A stretch of DNA of 64,000 nucleotides from Orrella dioscoreae (GCF_900089455.2 NZ_LT907988.1:4464001-4528000); one strand, 5' to 3'. Numbered from the stretch's first letter, positions 17,801-27,000 are shown. Notes: generated by a model from the letters alone, not told the origin. A program made the numbers and translations.

Positions 17801-20800
17801 TTTTCCGCCGCGACGATATTGACGTCGCGTTCGGCCGAGATCACGACATCGCCCATGCCGCCGATGTTCGAGCCTTGCGCGGTCAGGTCCCGGCCCGCCA
17901 TCATGACGACGGAATCGCCCGTGAAGGTGGCGCCGATGGCCAGTGTCCGATCGGATTCTTTGATGGTGTGCGTGGTCTTGGACGAGAAGGTGCCTCGCGT
18001 CTTGAAGCGCAGTTCGTCACGGGCATAGGCGCTTTCCTCTCCCGCCAGCAGGTTGATGTCCCTACCTGCGCCCACGGCCAGTTGCTGGTCGGCGGTCACA
18101 TGCGCAGCCCGCGCATTGACGTCCTGCCCGGCGATGAGGGTCAGGTCGCCCCCAGCGGCAAGCACCGAGCCGATGTCGCTGGCGCGCGACACCTCCGCGC
18201 TATTGCGGCTGTTCCAACGGACCGCCTCTTGGTGAGAGGTTTGCACTGTGCCCAGGTTGATGTCGCGGCCCGCCTGCAGACGCGCATCGTCGGTGGCGCT
18301 TACGGCGGCGGCAGTCAAATTCACATCTTGCCCAGCCCGGATATCCAGGCTGCCGGCATCGACGCGCGAAACACCGCTGATGTGCGTGCCTCGCGAATTG
18401 CCGTAGGCGTATGTGTCAGTGGTGGTGGTCAGGTTGACGTCACGCCCCGCCTCCAGGGCCACGGCCTCACCCTTGATGCGCGCGGCGATGTTGTCGATGT
18501 CCTGGCGCGCGTTCAGGTCCACGCGCCCGCCCTGGATCAGGCCGCCGGCCTGGTTGCGGATGTTGTCCGCGGTCATGACAGTGGCGTCGCGCGCACCGAT
18601 GGCGCCGCTGTTGAGGATATCGCCGCCAATGTCGAGCGTGACATCGCGGCCTGCGATGAGCGTGCCGTCGCCCTTCAGGTCGCCCTCGCGCACGACCAGG
18701 TACACCTGCGGTACCAGGACGGTCTGCGTGCTGCCATCCGGCAGCGTGACAGTCTGTGCCACCATCCAGACCAGGTCGGTGGTCAGGTGGCGCATCTGCT
18801 CGTCGGTCAGCGCCGTGCCCAGCGTCAGGCCGTACTGGCCGGCGAACTCGGCGCCCGCCGTCAGCAAGGCCTTGTATTGCGCCTCGTTGTCGGAGTAATC
18901 GCCCACATAGCGCTGGCCCGTGCCGGCCATGATCTGGTCGGCCACCAATCGCTGTTCATAGAAGCCGTCGCCCAACCGCTTGAGCGTAGCCGCGCCGTCG
19001 AAGGGATCGGGCGCCTCCGGCTGGCCTGCGCCGGGCGCCGGCGCGTTGGCGGCGGCGCCTTGCGTGCGCAACTGCTGCAACAGGAAGTCGCTGGACAACA
19101 CGTCGCGCCCTCCCAGGAATCGGCTGTCGGTGGCCACCAGATAGGGGGCATCGGGCGCGGTCAGCGTCTGGTACAGGCTGCTGCGCGGGATCGTGGCGGG
19201 CGGCGTAACGGTGCGCACCAGGCCCGAGCCGGGCAGTGAAATGGAAACGATGGGCGGCGGAGCCGTCGGCGCGGAGATACCCGAGGCGCCGGGACCAGCG
19301 TTGCCGGTAATGGGAATGGCCGCGCCACCACCGGCGCCTGCCACGGCGAGATTGATAGGCGTGACTTCAGCGACGTCCGCATAGGCGACAGGCGCGCGAT
19401 ATCCCCGATCGTGATGATCCTTCACCCAGGTGTAGGTATAGGACCCTACGTGTTCGACACGGCGTTCGCCCACCGCCCCGATGTTCTGGATCTCCGGCCC
19501 CGACACGGACAGCGCGCCGCCGGCCAGGATCTGGCTCTTGTCGTTGACGACGGTGCCAGCCAGCGACATGTTGCCGCCCGACAGGATGCGGCCGGGGTCG
19601 GACGCCAGCGTACGGCTTTCGCTGATGGTTTCATCCACCTGGTAGTAGGTGAAGTTGTCGACCATGCGGCCACGGAAATCGCTGTTGAAGGCGCGCAGCT
19701 TGGCTTCCAGGGCCTTGTAGCTACTCAACTTGCTGTCCAGTTCAGCTTCGTAGGCTTGCAACGATGCTCGATGGGCGACGTAGCACTCTTGAGTGGAAAT
19801 GAAGAGGGAACAATCCTGTGGAGCAGGCGCCGCGGGCGTGGTGTTCTCGGGTTGAGGGACTTGGAATACCTCCCATATCTGCGGACTGCCGTCATAGTCG
19901 AACTTGGCTGGAACGACGGAGCAGCGTCCCGCGTCATCGCAGTCTTCGCGGGGAGTCGCATACCCGAAAGGGATCGGCGCACTCACCCACTCCTGCCCGC
20001 TACGAACCGGGCCGGTAAAGTAGTAGAAAGGTGGCCCATAGACCTCGAACGGATATGTCTCCGATGGCAAAACGAGCTTCATCCGCTCGCGCCCTTCCGT
20101 GTCGGGGTTGGTGCCTGGATTGCAGTAAGGCATCAACGAATCGCAGACCCACACCGTATCGCCGTCGATCATCTCCGCGCTGCCTTCCAGCCGGTAGTAC
20201 ACCTTCGGACGCTTCGCGGTTTCCACCACCTCACTGTCAAACCGCAGATTCTCATTGCGCAGCGACACCGCCCCGATGCTGGCATGCCGTCCCGCCTCGA
20301 TCGTGGCCGACGCATTCGTCACCGACTGCGCCTGCCCTGTTGCGCGCCCTCCCGCATCCAGCGCTCCCCCAATCCGCAAATCCTGATCCGCATAGATCAG
20401 CGCGTGCTCGCGGTTGACCAGCGTGCCCACACCAAGATCCATGTCGCCGCGCGAGGCGATCACGCCCGCCACGCCGCCCGCCACGTCATTCACCAGGCTG
20501 CCCGCCTGGATGGCGATGGCGTCGCCATAGATGCGGCCCACGTTGGTAACGCTGCCCGCGGTGATGCGCGTGAGCCCGCCGTCGATCAAGCCCGCGTTGT
20601 GCAGCTGCTGCGAGACATTCAGCGTGGTGGTGCCATTGGCGACAATCTCGGCGCCTGCGCGGTTGGTCAGGCTCTGACTCCCGACGGTCAGGTCACGGCC
20701 CGCCGAAATGATGCCGGTGTTGTCCAGCCCCGCCCCCACGCTCAGCGTCAGGTCGCGGTTGGCAACCAGGCTACCCACATGCGTGTAGCCACCAGTCAGC

Positions 20801-23610
20801 GTCAATGCCAGGTCACCCTGGGATTGCAGCCGGCCGGCGCCCGTCAAGGCGTCGGACACCACGGCCAGGCGTTCCCCGGCTGCCAGCGTGCCCTGGGCGT
20901 TGCCCAGTTGGCCAGCGCGCAGTTCGGCCTGCGCCTGCGAGGACACGAGCCCTGCGGCGTTGTCCAGCGCGGCGGTGCGCAGATCCAGCGAGGCATCTGC
21001 GGCCAGTTGGCCGCTGGCGTTGTCGACACGGTCGGCCCGCACCGTCAGCGCACCGGCCAGCACGCCCAGCGGCTGCGTGGCGCCGCTCACACGCGTGTTG
21101 CGGTTGTCCAGCGCAGCGGCGCTCAGATCCAGCGCGGCGTCGGCCTGCAGCAGGCCGCCCAGGTTGGTGACCGTGCCCAGGGCCGTCACCGAAAGGTTCT
21201 TGGCGGCGATGACGCCGCCCTGGTTGTCCAGGGTGTTCGCTGACAAGGTGGCGGACTCGCCCGCCGCGATCGTGCCTAGTCGGGTGTCGAGCTTGCCTTG
21301 CAGCGTGGCGTCCAGCGTGGTCGCGGCGGTAAGCTTGCCGCCACCCAAGGCCAGGTCACGCGCGGCGATCTCGGCGGCATTGCCGTGCAACACGGCGTTG
21401 CCCGCATCGATGTCACCCGTGGCGGTCAATGCCAGGCGTTGGCCGGCAGATACGGTGCCCGAGGACAGGTTCAGCGTCCCGCCCGTCAGCGTGACATCCT
21501 TCCCTGCAGCGGCCAGGCCGCTGTGGCGCAACTGTGAGGCACCCAAGGTCAGGCTGCCCTCGCCGTCCAGTTCGCCCGCCACGCCCACGCCAGCCAGGAT
21601 GCGGCCCGTGTTCGTCAGTTGGCCGTTGACGGCCTTGGCGTCCACGTTGCCGGTGGCAAGGACAGTGCCGGTGTTGTCCAGGCTGCTGCCTGCATTCAGC
21701 GTGGCAGTGCTGCCTGCCGACAGGATGCCCTCGTTCTTCAACGTGGTGCCGGCATCGGCCGTCACCTTGCCTCCAGCCTGTGCCCTGGCGGTGTTGGCCA
21801 GCGTCAAGCCCCGGTCCCCCTGCAGGAAGAGGTCACCGCTCAATGCGGCGGTGGTGCCCGCCAGCATGAGGTCGCGTTGCGCGCGCAGCGCCACGCTGCC
21901 ATCGGCGGACAGGATGCCGTCGGCCGACAAGGTGCCGCCCGCCGTGGCACGCAGCGTGCCTGCAGCCTGGGTACGGGACGCCTGCGTGGTGCTGATGTCG
22001 CCTTGCGCGTTGGCGGTCAGGTCACCGCCCAGCGCCACCGTGCGGCCCGCCAATTGCATGCCGCTGCCGGCCTGCAGTGCCGCATGGCGCCCGGCCAACG
22101 CCTGCCCCGCACTGCTCAGGCCGGCGCCCGCCGTGGCGGACAGGTCCCGGCCCGCCTCAAGCTCCGCGGTCGAGGCGAGGTTCAAGACGCCGTCACGCGC
22201 AGTCAGCGACACGTCGTTGGCCGCGCTGACCGCGCCTTGCACGGTCAATCCGCCCGTGCCCGACAGCGTCAGGCTGTTGCCCGCGGACAGCGTGCCGCCG
22301 AAGACCGCGTCGCCCCCCTGGGCGCGGGCCAGCAGGTTGCCTGCCGCCTGCGTGCGCGTGCCCGCCGCCGTGACAAGACCGCCTTGCGCGGTGATGGACA
22401 GGTCGCCGCCCAGCGCGACGGTTGCCCCGGTGAGCTGCAGCGGCGCGCCGGCCACCAGCGTCACGTGGCGGTCGCCCTGCGCCTGGCCCGCCAACGTCAG
22501 CCTCTGCCCCGACTGCAAAGCCAGGTCGCGCGATGCCCACAGGCCTCCCGCCTGCGCCACCGCCAACGCCCCGCCCGCGGTCAACGTCAGGTCCTGGCCT
22601 GCTTGCAGCGCACCCCGCACGCTGGCGTCGCGGCCGGCTTGCAAGGCCAGCGTGCCGCCTGCGGTCAGGCGGCCTTCGGCTGCCAGGTCTCGCGCGGCAT
22701 TCACGCTGGCCGTGGTGCCCGCCTGCAGCGCAGCGGTGGGCGCAAAGCGCACGTCGCCGTTGGCGCTGACTTCCAGCGCGCCCGTCAGTGCGGCCAGGTT
22801 GCCGCCCACGTTCACGCCCACGCCGGCTTCGGTGCCCACCAGCCGGATGCTGTTGGCGTACATGCCGCCCAGGGCCGCCAAGTCGATGGCGACGCCGGGC
22901 GCGGCGCCTTGCGCGGCCTGCGCCTGCACGGCGCCGGTGTTGTAGTCGACGATGTTGGCGCCCGCCACGGCATCCACGCGCTCGGCCCAGATGGACGCGT
23001 TGATCGCCAGCGCGCGCGCCAGCAGGTCCACCTGCGACAGGCCCGCGCCATACAGGCCCAGGCCGTCCACGCTGATGCTGCCCTGGCCGATATCGAAGCC
23101 CTGCACCGAGCCATCGGCGTTCAGGATCGGTCGGCCCGTGGTCAGCGTGCCGCGATGGGTGTTGAGGAAGCCGCAGCCGTCGCAGGTGATGCCCGCCGGG
23201 TTGGCCACGATGACGTTGGCCCGATGGCCCGCCACTTCCAGCATGCCGCGCAATTGCGAGGGGTTGTTGGCCGTGACCTGGTTCAGGATGGTGGTGGCGC
23301 GCTGGTTGCCCAGCATGGGGTTGCCGGCAATGCCGCCCGCCAGCTGCGACTGGCTGCCCGCGCCGCTGTTGTTCAGCACCACGCCCGACGGGCCCACGTT
23401 GAACTGCGTGTAGCGGTTGTTCGACACCCCGCCCGCGCTGGGCGGCGCGATGTTCACGACCGGCACGCCGTTGGGGCCCACGCCCACCACGGGCCGTTGT
23501 CCGGCGACGTTGCGGTCGACGGTGATGGGCAACGTCTGCGCCCAGGCGAGGGAAGGCACGACCTGGGTCAGCAGGACAAGGCTGGCGATGGCACGGCGCA
23601 GGAGGGTCAT
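14818..23610 (-). CDS. cdiA: CdiA-type two-partner secreted contact-dependent toxin (filamentous haemagglutinin family)
   Basis: A 2,930-aa exoprotein. Signal peptide: residues 1-~25 (LLRRAIASLVLLTQVVPSLA, cleavage after AWA). TPS domain: ~30-300 with VIVANPAGITCDGCGFLN. FHA-1 adhesin repeats run to ~1110. A Cys-containing insert at ~1120-1300 is a candidate receptor-binding region. FHA-2 repeats (AGRDVNL type) cover ~1500-2200, and the pretoxin region ~2250-2690 ends in GENNNF, a VENN-like boundary. The variable C-terminus follows: a Pro-rich linker and a ~95-aa terminal toxin domain with YLGPNYKEIGQSGSGVF, then a GVPHVHFEV core, probably nuclease-like. The ATG at 23610 starts 13 nt after the cdiB stop and places the signal peptide at the N-terminus; a TTG at 23634 would overlap cdiB. 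GC falls over the last ~350 bp. Delivery follows CdiB-mediated export and contact with a receptor on the target. Confidence 0.9.
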   Translation of the reverse strand: MTLLRRAIASLVLLTQVVPSLAWAQTLPITVDRNVAGQRPVVGVGPNGVPVVNIAPPSAGGVSNNRYTQFNVGPSGVVLNNSGAGSQSQLAGGIAGNPMLGNQRATTILNQVTANNPSQLRGMLEVAGHRANVIVANPAGITCDGCGFLNTHRGTLTTGRPILNADGSVQGFDIGQGSISVDGLGLYGAGLSQVDLLARALAINASIWAERVDAVAGANIVDYNTGAVQAQAAQGAAPGVAIDLAALGGMYANSIRLVGTEAGVGVNVGGNLAALTGALEVSANGDVRFAPTAALQAGTTASVNAARDLAAEGRLTAGGTLALQAGRDASVRGALQAGQDLTLTAGGALAVAQAGGLWASRDLALQSGQRLTLAGQAQGDRHVTLVAGAPLQLTGATVALGGDLSITAQGGLVTAAGTRTQAAGNLLARAQGGDAVFGGTLSAGNSLTLSGTGGLTVQGAVSAANDVSLTARDGVLNLASTAELEAGRDLSATAGAGLSSAGQALAGRHAALQAGSGMQLAGRTVALGGDLTANAQGDISTTQASRTQAAGTLRATAGGTLSADGILSADGSVALRAQRDLMLAGTTAALSGDLFLQGDRGLTLANTARAQAGGKVTADAGTTLKNEGILSAGSTATLNAGSSLDNTGTVLATGNVDAKAVNGQLTNTGRILAGVGVAGELDGEGSLTLGASQLRHSGLAAAGKDVTLTGGTLNLSSGTVSAGQRLALTATGDIDAGNAVLHGNAAEIAARDLALGGGKLTAATTLDATLQGKLDTRLGTIAAGESATLSANTLDNQGGVIAAKNLSVTALGTVTNLGGLLQADAALDLSAAALDNRNTRVSGATQPLGVLAGALTVRADRVDNASGQLAADASLDLRTAALDNAAGLVSSQAQAELRAGQLGNAQGTLAAGERLAVVSDALTGAGRLQSQGDLALTLTGGYTHVGSLVANRDLTLSVGAGLDNTGIISAGRDLTVGSQSLTNRAGAEIVANGTTTLNVSQQLHNAGLIDGGLTRITAGSVTNVGRIYGDAIAIQAGSLVNDVAGGVAGVIASRGDMDLGVGTLVNREHALIYADQDLRIGGALDAGGRATGQAQSVTNASATIEAGRHASIGAVSLRNENLRFDSEVVETAKRPKVYYRLEGSAEMIDGDTVWVCDSLMPYCNPGTNPDTEGRERMKLVLPSETYPFEVYGPPFYYFTGPVRSGQEWVSAPIPFGYATPREDCDDAGRCSVVPAKFDYDGSPQIWEVFQVPQPENTTPAAPAPQDCSLFISTQECYVAHRASLQAYEAELDSKLSSYKALEAKLRAFNSDFRGRMVDNFTYYQVDETISESRTLASDPGRILSGGNMSLAGTVVNDKSQILAGGALSVSGPEIQNIGAVGERRVEHVGSYTYTWVKDHHDRGYRAPVAYADVAEVTPINLAVAGAGGGAAIPITGNAGPGASGISAPTAPPPIVSISLPGSGLVRTVTPPATIPRSSLYQTLTAPDAPYLVATDSRFLGGRDVLSSDFLLQQLRTQGAAANAPAPGAGQPEAPDPFDGAATLKRLGDGFYEQRLVADQIMAGTGQRYVGDYSDNEAQYKALLTAGAEFAGQYGLTLGTALTDEQMRHLTTDLVWMVAQTVTLPDGSTQTVLVPQVYLVVREGDLKGDGTLIAGRDVTLDIGGDILNSGAIGARDATVMTADNIRNQAGGLIQGGRVDLNARQDIDNIAARIKGEAVALEAGRDVNLTTTTDTYAYGNSRGTHISGVSRVDAGSLDIRAGQDVNLTAAAVSATDDARLQAGRDINLGTVQTSHQEAVRWNSRNSAEVSRASDIGSVLAAGGDLTLIAGQDVNARAAHVTADQQLAVGAGRDINLLAGEESAYARDELRFKTRGTFSSKTTHTIKESDRTLAIGATFTGDSVVMMAGRDLTAQGSNIGGMGDVVISAERDVNIVAAENTSEEYNYKRVKKSGFGALGGISYGSRQTTDTLDGEKVFHTGSTVGSVSGDLLINAGESMLIAGSNILARQGDVSLVGRDIRIEAVTDTAQEREFHEVKQSGLTVSASNPVVSAAQTGAKMADAASRSGDPVMQALALGTTALAAVNAVDAVAQNGGVGGVSINISLGSSKSQTTIDRSSSSVLGSNVAAGNDLTLVARGGGAGSDITVTGSNLSAGNNAVLKADGDILLQAAQNLASQQTKNKSSSASVGVGVKAGGEGMGFYVSAAVSQARGNADGHDSTWTQSTVTAGNVLALQSGGDTTLRGAVGQADQILASVGGNLLLESQQDTSTYKSKQSSAGVSGSLCYGCASSVAFNIGRGKMNSDYASVTQQTGLKAGDGGFLIDVGGNTTLIGSVISSSQQAVADGLNHLSTGTLSVEDIKNRATYSASQVSVGGGYSFGGGDQSSQNAVGRDKDGNVASGGQSVPGSSVPSDKSGLAMGLPVAPSASGNASSTTRSGISEGVIEIRDEAGQQALTGKSAAETIASLNRDTTDTLGALKPIFDKEKIEAGFEIGTAFAGEMGQFLTNRAKEADALKKAVEAETDPIRQAQLQAQFDDAKKWGPGGEYRQVMTVIAASAGGNVTGGAGEFVQAAAVNYLHSLGAAQIKMIADDLGGEGSAGHIALHAVLACAGAAGQGASCGAGAVGASASVVLHTLLANVSGKKTDELGAEDQEARLNAVTGLLAGITSMLDPSATAAVANAARIEGENNNFGMVGLLRNILPVPGGNRGGIGGAGPTIEDQLLGRGEQSLTPEQALALAIELKVKGIKELVPGYPAEPGGVPDPLVTPVDQPGSGESLPGRPSDTWDEGGIPGQEDPGERGGSVIVNPMEPVAGLWLIFNQTPLPINSAPSPKVTQVIEEALSGKRNFTSGVVLSPDEVLDAGNRYLGPNYKEIGQSGSGVFISEDGKRVFRIDKGSLDGAHAPGVPHVHFEVRDPLSNKVISNNHVPYKE
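16229..16945 (-). repeat. Pretoxin repeat, copy 1 (inside cdiA)
   Basis: This is the resident copy of the repeated module, encoding about residues 2222-2461 of CdiA, including GSLCYGCASS and the SEGVIEIRDEAGQQALTG block. Copies 2 and 3 lie downstream in the same orientation. Confidence 0.85.
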
Positions 23611-23623
23611 GGTGATGGGCAGG

Positions 23624-25333
23624 TCAGAAATCAAAGGTCAACGAGAACGCCACCGTGGTGCTGGCGGTTTCGAGCAGGTCGGGTTTCTTCAGGGGCCAGC
23701 CCAGCGACAGGTCGTAGTTGGCGTTCACCGGCCCCACTGCGGCGCGTCCGCGCAGGCCCAGCACCGCGCCGATCAAGGTGCGGCTGGGCAGATAGGCCGC
23801 CGCCTGGCCGCCCACGCGGCCCGCGTCGACGCCGCCGTACAGCTGATGGCCGGTGTCGCCCAGGTTCATGGAGAGGTCGTTGCGCAGCGTCCAGCCGCGC
23901 TCGCCGGCCAGGGTCATCTCGCCATCGAAGCCGCGCACGGCATAGCGGTTGCCGATGGTGAAGTAGTCCGCGGGCAGGATTGCCGTGTCGGCATGCTGGA
24001 TCTGCCAGTTGGCCTGGTAGCCCCAGCGCTGGCCCGCCAGCGCGAAGGGCAGGAAGACGCCCGCGCTGCCCAGCAGCACGCGGCTGCGGCCGTTCCAGTT
24101 CTCTTCGCCCAGGACGAAGCCCGGCGCGTCGGACCAGCGCGGAATGGAGGCGCGCCACGACACGCCGGCATCCAGCACGGCCTGCCCCAGGTATTGGCGA
24201 TGGGAATAGCCCAGCTCCAGGCCCACGACGTCTCGCCGTTGCACCTCGATCTCGATGTCGTCCAGCGTGCTGGTGGCGCGCTTGCGATACAGCTTCGCGC
24301 TGAGGTTGCCCTTGTGGTCGGTGCCGCGATACGGCACCACCGACAGCCCGGCCTCGACCTGCTTGCTGGTGCCGCCATAGACGATGGGCGCGTCGAAGCC
24401 CGGCACGGTCTGGCGATAGCGTGAACGGCTGGCGCCCGCGAAGGCCGTCCAGTAGCCGAAGGGAATGCTGTAGTGCAGCGACGCGGCGCGCGAACCCGCC
24501 GCCGAATTGCCACGGTCGGCATTGCTGTTCCACGAGGCCGAGAGCTGGTCGTACAGGAACAGCGGCGAATCCACCGTCAGGCCGGCGTTCATCTGCCAGT
24601 CACCGGTGGAGGACATGCCGCCGTTGTCCAGGCCCGCGTAGCCATGCAGGCGCTTGCCGGTGCCCGGTTTCAGGACGATGTCGGTGTCGCCGGGCTGCGC
24701 GCCGGGCACGAGGTCGATGGCGGCATCGGACTGCCCGCCCAGGCGGCGCACGTTTTCCAGGGCCTGGTCGAGGTCGCGCTGGTCCACGTCGCCGTCTTCC
24801 CACGCGGGCAGCGCCATGCGCCACCAGCCCGGCGCGCCATCGGCGCGCACCGCCGCGATGCGGCCGCGCACATAGCGCAGCGTCAGCACGCCCTGGGCCA
24901 GGGATTGCTCGGGCACCAGCACGCGGGCGGTGACCTTGCCGCGCGCGATCATCATGGCCATGAGGTGCTGCTGGAGGGCCTGCAACCCGAGCGCGCCGAC
25001 GCAGCGCGACAGCACGGCATCAGCCTCGCTTGTCGCCCAGGCGGGCGGTGCCTGGCCTTCCCAACGGATGTCAGTGATGACGAAGCAGGGACTTTCCTGG
25101 GGAAGCGTCAGGACGCCCTCGGCTGGCGCCTGGGCGGGAGCGGAGAAGACATCGGGCCGTTCAGCGGCGCGGGCGCGCTGGGCTTCCAGTTCCTGTTCCT
25201 GGCGGCGCTGGATGTCCAGGCCAGGATCGGCCGGCGCCGTTTGGGCGCGGAGTGCCGGCGCAGCAAGGCTGACGAGCAGAATGAGGGGGAAAAGACGCCA
25301 GGTTCTACGAGTTTTCCGTTGCAATACCGCCAC
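23624..25333 (-). CDS. cdiB: CdiB/FhaC-type outer-membrane transporter (two-partner secretion)
   Basis: A 569-aa Omp85-superfamily TpsB protein that exports CdiA across the outer membrane. A signal peptide covers residues ~10-30 (LFPLILLVSLAAPALRAQ). A periplasmic POTRA region (~70-220) follows, then a 16-strand barrel. The barrel contains the conserved VRGF-type motif (NRYAVRGFDGEMTLAGERGW), needed for transport in FhaC, and ends in aromatic SLTFDF. I prefer the GTG at 25333, about 10 nt after GGGAAG; a GTG at 25342 is too close to that site. The order cdiB-cdiA-cdiI is the E. coli-type arrangement rather than the Burkholderia cdiAIB order. Confidence 0.92.
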   Translation of the reverse strand: MAVLQRKTRRTWRLFPLILLVSLAAPALRAQTAPADPGLDIQRRQEQELEAQRARAAERPDVFSAPAQAPAEGVLTLPQESPCFVITDIRWEGQAPPAWATSEADAVLSRCVGALGLQALQQHLMAMMIARGKVTARVLVPEQSLAQGVLTLRYVRGRIAAVRADGAPGWWRMALPAWEDGDVDQRDLDQALENVRRLGGQSDAAIDLVPGAQPGDTDIVLKPGTGKRLHGYAGLDNGGMSSTGDWQMNAGLTVDSPLFLYDQLSASWNSNADRGNSAAGSRAASLHYSIPFGYWTAFAGASRSRYRQTVPGFDAPIVYGGTSKQVEAGLSVVPYRGTDHKGNLSAKLYRKRATSTLDDIEIEVQRRDVVGLELGYSHRQYLGQAVLDAGVSWRASIPRWSDAPGFVLGEENWNGRSRVLLGSAGVFLPFALAGQRWGYQANWQIQHADTAILPADYFTIGNRYAVRGFDGEMTLAGERGWTLRNDLSMNLGDTGHQLYGGVDAGRVGGQAAAYLPSRTLIGAVLGLRGRAAVGPVNANYDLSLGWPLKKPDLLETASTTVAFSLTFDF

Positions 25334-25530
25334 TTCGCCCACGCTTCCCGTGTTTCAGAACTGCCAAAAGTAACAAGAAACCTTTGGAAAAACTATGACA
25401 CGAAAGGCGAACACTGCAGACCCGGGGCCGAAAAATTCCCCAGGAAAACCCAAGCGTTTGATTACATGGAACTATTTGTTTTTTGCGATCATCGGGAATA
25501 GTGCTGTGTCTGAACAACACCTGAACGTCG

Positions 25531-26430
25531 TCAGAGCCCGGCGCCAGCCAACCACAACAACAGGGGCGCCACCAGCAGGAACACCGCCGTCGACACCAGT
25601 ACCGCCCCCGCCGACGTGTCGCCGCTGTCGGTGAAGCGGCGCGCATACATATAGCTGACGACCGCGCAGGGCATGGACATCTGCAGGGCCAGCGCGCCGC
25701 CCACGGTGGGCGACATGTCCAGCAGCCAGACGGTGAGCATGCCCGCCAGCACGCCGGCCACCAGGCGCAACGCGGCCAGGCCGCTGCCCACCTTCAGGCC
25801 CGACGAGGGGATCAGCGCCAGCGCGTGGCCCAGGCTGAGCAACATGAGCGGCACCGTGAGCGTGCCCAGCAACTGGGCCGACTCGAGCACCGGCTGCGGT
25901 ACCGGCACGCCGACCACACGCACGAGAACCGCCAGCACGCAGGCGATCAGCACCGGATTGCGCAGCGCGGCCATATTGCTGCCGCCCGACAGCAGGCGCA
26001 CACCGGCCGTGTGCTGGAAGAAGGACGACACCGCGAAGAACGCCACGGCCACGGGCAGCCCTTCGTCGCCGAAGGCCAGTTGCGAGATCGGCAGGCCGAT
26101 GTTGCCCGCGTTGGGAAACCAGGCCGTGGGCAGCAGCGTCTTGACCGGCTTGCCCCAGAGCTTCAATGCCACCGCGCACAGGCCGCCGCAGATGAGCAGG
26201 GCCAGCACCGAGGCGCCGAAGATGTCGGCCAGCGCGCGGGTATCCAGCTCGGTGGTGACCAGCGTGTGGAACACCAGCGCGGGCGTGGTGACCGAGGTGA
26301 CGAGGATGGTGAGGAACGGACCGGAATACGGCAGGTCCCGCTTGGCCCAGACCGCGCCGACCAGGGCGCAGGCCATGAGGGGCGCCATCATCAGGGCGGT
26401 GGTGAGGTAGAACTGGATGACCGAGCCCAT
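25531..26430 (-). CDS. AEC-family transporter (auxin efflux carrier superfamily)
   Basis: A 299-aa inner-membrane protein with about ten hydrophobic helices in two five-helix halves. Conserved helix-breaking motifs include WFPNAGNIGLPISQLAFGD and the matching second-half MPCAVVSYMYARRF. Bacterial AEC proteins export or import small carboxylates such as malate or malonate; the substrate here cannot be told. It lies 21 nt after the lipoprotein gene on the same strand, so they may be co-transcribed. The 188-bp gap to cdiB holds nothing recognisable besides the presumed cdiB promoter. Confidence 0.88.
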   Translation of the reverse strand: MGSVIQFYLTTALMMAPLMACALVGAVWAKRDLPYSGPFLTILVTSVTTPALVFHTLVTTELDTRALADIFGASVLALLICGGLCAVALKLWGKPVKTLLPTAWFPNAGNIGLPISQLAFGDEGLPVAVAFFAVSSFFQHTAGVRLLSGGSNMAALRNPVLIACVLAVLVRVVGVPVPQPVLESAQLLGTLTVPLMLLSLGHALALIPSSGLKVGSGLAALRLVAGVLAGMLTVWLLDMSPTVGGALALQMSMPCAVVSYMYARRFTDSGDTSAGAVLVSTAVFLLVAPLLLWLAGAGL

Positions 26431-26451
26431 GGGCGGGAGTCTCTTCTTCTT

Positions 26452-27000
26452 TTATTGGGCGGGCGTGGCTGCGGCGCCCAGCAGACGCGGCGAGGCCATG
26501 AAGGTTTTCGTGGGTTCCTCGGGGAATTCACCGGCGGGGCCCGTCACCATCCATTCGACGATGGCCCCCTGATGCACGACGGCCTTGCCGACGAAACGCA
26601 TGGCCACGCCACGCGCGCTGGAGGAAATGTCCACGGTCTCGCCCAGTGGCGGCAGCGGATCGGGCACGGGCACGCCGACGTTGGTGTACCAGGATGCCAG
26701 CAGGGCCTTCACCACCTCTCGCTGGGCCTTGGGATCCGGCGGCGTGCCGTCGCCGGGCGGCAGCACGATATGGCCCACGGCAAAGACCGTGTTGCCGCGG
26801 CGCGCGGCCTCCAACGTGAAGGGAATTTCATGGCCGGCAAGCGTGACGCGGCGCGTGTCGTCGATGACCTTGGCGGGGAACGCCGCGCGCACGCGACCGC
26901 CCGCCGCATCCAGTTCGCGCCAGTCGTATTCCGGCGAGCAGCCCGCCAGCGCCAGCAGCACCAACAGACCCGCCACGCCCGCGCCCAGCCGGCGCGTCAT
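26452..27000 (-). CDS. Hypothetical lipoprotein
   Basis: A 182-aa protein with a lipoprotein signal peptide (RRLGAGVAGLLVLLALAGC; lipobox LAGC, acylated Cys at about residue 21), so it is anchored in an envelope membrane. The mature part has no motif I recognise; it contains short beta-rich segments (GHEIPFTLEAARRGNTVFAV and AIVEWMVTGPAGEFPEEP). The ATG at 27000 has AGGGA close upstream; longer frames lack a lipobox at the N-terminus. It is divergent from the alpha/beta hydrolase gene and just upstream of the AEC transporter. Confidence 0.75.
   Translation of the reverse strand: MTRRLGAGVAGLLVLLALAGCSPEYDWRELDAAGGRVRAAFPAKVIDDTRRVTLAGHEIPFTLEAARRGNTVFAVGHIVLPPGDGTPPDPKAQREVVKALLASWYTNVGVPVPDPLPPLGETVDISSSARGVAMRFVGKAVVHQGAIVEWMVTGPAGEFPEEPTKTFMASPRLLGAAATPAQ

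Noticed and set aside
21619-23961. Long plus-strand open frames opposite cdiA and cdiB
   Set aside because: Repetitive Arg/Gln/Ala-rich composition mirrors the cdiA repeats; no ribosome site or recognisable domain.
25395-25634. 79-codon plus-strand frame across the cdiB upstream region
   Set aside because: It runs antisense into the AEC transporter gene, is Pro/Thr-rich by composition and has no supported ribosome site.
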